Shown one piece after another: positions 44,091 to 45,699 of a stretch of DNA of 45,699 nt. Source of the DNA: an uncultured Oscillospiraceae bacterium (GTDB lineage Bacteria; Bacillota; Clostridia; Oscillospirales; Ruminococcaceae); NCBI GenBank assembly GCA_900547385.1, contig URGQ01000005.1, positions 1 through 45,699 on the forward strand. Reading direction: 5' to 3'. How positions within the stretch are numbered: the first letter of the stretch is position 1; each line of letters opens with the position of its first letter. Under the pieces are notes generated by a model. That model saw only the letters and a list, made by a program, of their open reading frames with translations. It was not told the origin of the DNA and did no database searches. A program made the position numbers and the translations under genes.

Positions 44091-45699
44091 TTAATCAATT
44101 TTGCCGATAAAGCGGTAGAAGATTTCTACCTCCTGTTCCCGGCTTCCGTCCTCACCTTTGACCGCTTCATGGACAACGATTTTTTCAATCAGCGTATTCA
44201 AAAGTTCGGCGGTCAGTTCTGTTGGATTGACGCACTCTTTCATCAAGGCAATCCATTTTTCTGCGTCTGCGGCGTTCTGGCTTTCAGTGGCGATAGCGGA
44301 TTGAAGCTGTTCAATCTTTTCGTCCAGTTCAGCCTGTTCGCTTTGGTACTTCCCGGACAGCATAGAGAAGTTGTATTCCGTGATACGCCCCGCCGCCCAG
44401 TCCTCATACATCCGGGCAAACAAAGTATCGACTTCGGCTTTTCGCTTCTCTGCCTTTTTCAGTTCTGCGGCCTGCTTCTTTCTTGCGGCGGCCTGTCCCT
44501 TATCAGTGGCATTTAACAGCCGCTTCAAGAGCCGTTCTTCATCATGCTGTACCAGCCCCGACCAGTATTGCAGACGGGAGAGGACATAGGCATAAAGCAC
44601 ATCATAACGGATATAGTGCATGGAGCATTGGCGTGTGCCCTGCCCGTACTTGCTACAATGATAATGGCCGTAAGGCTTGCTGTTCTGCCTGTTCTCCCCA
44701 TAGGACAGCGACCAGCCGCAATCCGCACATTTTACCAATCCGGAAAAAATCTGCGTCGTACCATCCTTGCACTTTCTGCGGCGGTTTGCTATCTGCTCCT
44801 GTACCTGCCGGAAAACCTGTTCGCTGATAATCGGCTCCTGCGTATTCTCCACCCGTACCCATTCACTTTGGGGCTTGCGTATCCTCCGCTTGTTCTTAAA
44901 GGAAATGTTTGTTTCCCGGTAGTGGATGGTATGGCCGATATAGGTTTCATCTTTCATAATGCTCTTGACCTGCGCTATCGTCCATGCGTAGCTTTTTTCC
45001 TCCGGCGCACCCGCATAGATGTTTGCGAAAGTCCCGTCACGCTGGAAGTTGATAAATCCCGGAGTGGGAACCTTTTCCGCAATCAGTATTCTTGTGATAC
45101 TGGCCGCCCCTCTGCCATGAATGGCAAGGTCAAAAATCTTCTCCACTATCCAGCGGGTTTCCTCGTCGATTATCAGCTTGTTTTTGATTTCCGGGTGTTT
45201 CCTGTACCCGATGGGAGCATAAGCGCCGATACGCTGTCCTGTGGCAAACTTCGCTTTGAAAGCGGCCTTTACCTTGCGGCTCGTATCTTTCGCAAACCAT
45301 TCATTGAACAGGTTTTTGAACGGTACAAAATCGGAAAGCCCTTTCTCTGTGTCCTCATTCTCCGCAACGGCGATGTAGCGCACCCGTTTTTCCGGGAACA
45401 GAAATTCCAGATAGTAGTCCATCATCACATGTTCCCGCCCGAAACGGGAAAGATCTTTCGTAACAATGCAGTTTACTTTTCCGGCTTCCATATCGTCCAT
45501 CATGCGCTGAAAATCCGGCCGTTCAAAGTTCGTCCCCGACCAGCCATCGTCCACATACTCACCGACTACATGAAGCCCCTGTTCCTTTGCGTACTGTTGC
45601 AGGATTGTCCGCTGTGTTTCAATGCTTACGCTGTCACCATAGTTTTCATCGTCCCGGCTCAATCTCATATAAAGCGCCGTGTTGTAAATCGTAGTATTG
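44091..45699 (-). CDS. Large serine recombinase (partial at right edge)
   Basis: This TnpX/TndX-type integrase moves an integrative element by serine recombination. The frame stays open to the window edge (NTTIYNTALY precedes MRLSRDDE), so the first residues are outside; about 535 residues are visible. The catalytic domain shows YMRLSRDDENYGDSVSIETQ with the nucleophile Ser, and VTKDLSRFGREHVMM. A recombinase domain, a zinc ribbon (CADCGWSLSYGEN ... HCSKYG ... RQC) and a coiled coil (KKAEKRKAEVDTL) follow. GC content is clearly lower than in the host genes, in keeping with transfer. The element it belongs to must extend to the right. Confidence 0.93.
   Translation of the reverse strand, partial: NTTIYNTALYMRLSRDDENYGDSVSIETQRTILQQYAKEQGLHVVGEYVDDGWSGTNFERPDFQRMMDDMEAGKVNCIVTKDLSRFGREHVMMDYYLEFLFPEKRVRYIAVAENEDTEKGLSDFVPFKNLFNEWFAKDTSRKVKAAFKAKFATGQRIGAYAPIGYRKHPEIKNKLIIDEETRWIVEKIFDLAIHGRGAASITRILIAEKVPTPGFINFQRDGTFANIYAGAPEEKSYAWTIAQVKSIMKDETYIGHTIHYRETNISFKNKRRIRKPQSEWVRVENTQEPIISEQVFRQVQEQIANRRRKCKDGTTQIFSGLVKCADCGWSLSYGENRQNSKPYGHYHCSKYGQGTRQCSMHYIRYDVLYAYVLSRLQYWSGLVQHDEERLLKRLLNATDKGQAAARKKQAAELKKAEKRKAEVDTLFARMYEDWAAGRITEYNFSMLSGKYQSEQAELDEKIEQLQSAIATESQNAADAEKWIALMKECVNPTELTAELLNTLIEKIVVHEAVKGEDGSREQEVEIFYRFIGKID

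Overview
The window looks like chromosome of a GC-rich Firmicute of the class Clostridia, most likely the Oscillospiraceae/Ruminococcaceae group of gut anaerobes. The grounds are AGGAGG-type ribosome binding sites on nearly every gene, sigma-A promoters with 16-18 bp spacers, an intact Firmicutes-type parS site, several small 4Fe-4S proteins, a SpoIIQ-like M23 protein and housekeeping genes of clostridial type. This placement is inference from gene content; no 16S gene is present.

Layout. 1-8120: pth and prs (minus strand), a gene-free kilobase rich in repeats and hairpins, then mfd and murD. 8.5-11.4 kb: two tandem M42 aminopeptidases and a GNAT acetyltransferase. 11.6-12.3 kb: tRNA-Leu(UAG) followed by an AT-richer nuclease-like gene. 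12.4-18.4 kb (minus): xpt under a guanine riboswitch, continuing into a BMP-family ABC transporter (binding lipoprotein, double ATPase, two permeases), probably a purine nucleoside importer. 18.7-23.6 kb: lipoproteins and an extracellular O-acetylation cassette (SGNH protein, DUF4358-like lipoprotein, MBOAT, DHHW protein). 23.7-30.1 kb: queT with a structured leader, ruvX, a Nudix hydrolase, a cold-shock protein, a histidine phosphatase, an XdhC-like protein, a ferredoxin and a large lipoprotein. 30.2-34.0 kb: bactofilin, a possible 6S RNA, a DUF1292 protein, a cyclophilin with an insertion, a small Xre regulator divergent from a 23-residue membrane peptide, and a TSUP transporter split into two genes. 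34.2-43.1 kb: M23 protein, AzlCD, ferredoxin, parS, Tex, a polar amino-acid ABC transporter and a COG2509-type flavoprotein. 43.4-45.7 kb: an HTH protein carrying six exact 26-residue repeats, apparently cut by the end of a mobile element whose large serine recombinase runs off the right edge.

The most striking unexplained signal is a family of intergenic elements of 84-90 bp. Each has an outer inverted repeat enclosing three consecutive perfect or near-perfect hairpins, so one strand can fold into a four-way junction; in four copies no base is left unpaired at the junction. Eight copies and one truncated copy lie between genes, several in 5' leaders, and none lies in a gene. Stem sequences differ between copies but change on both sides together. 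I do not recognise this family. A second family (three copies around pth-prs) ends in a different hairpin.

Other items worth following are the divergent Xre/micro-peptide pair with two palindromic operators, the queT leader RNA and the disrupted repeat protein.
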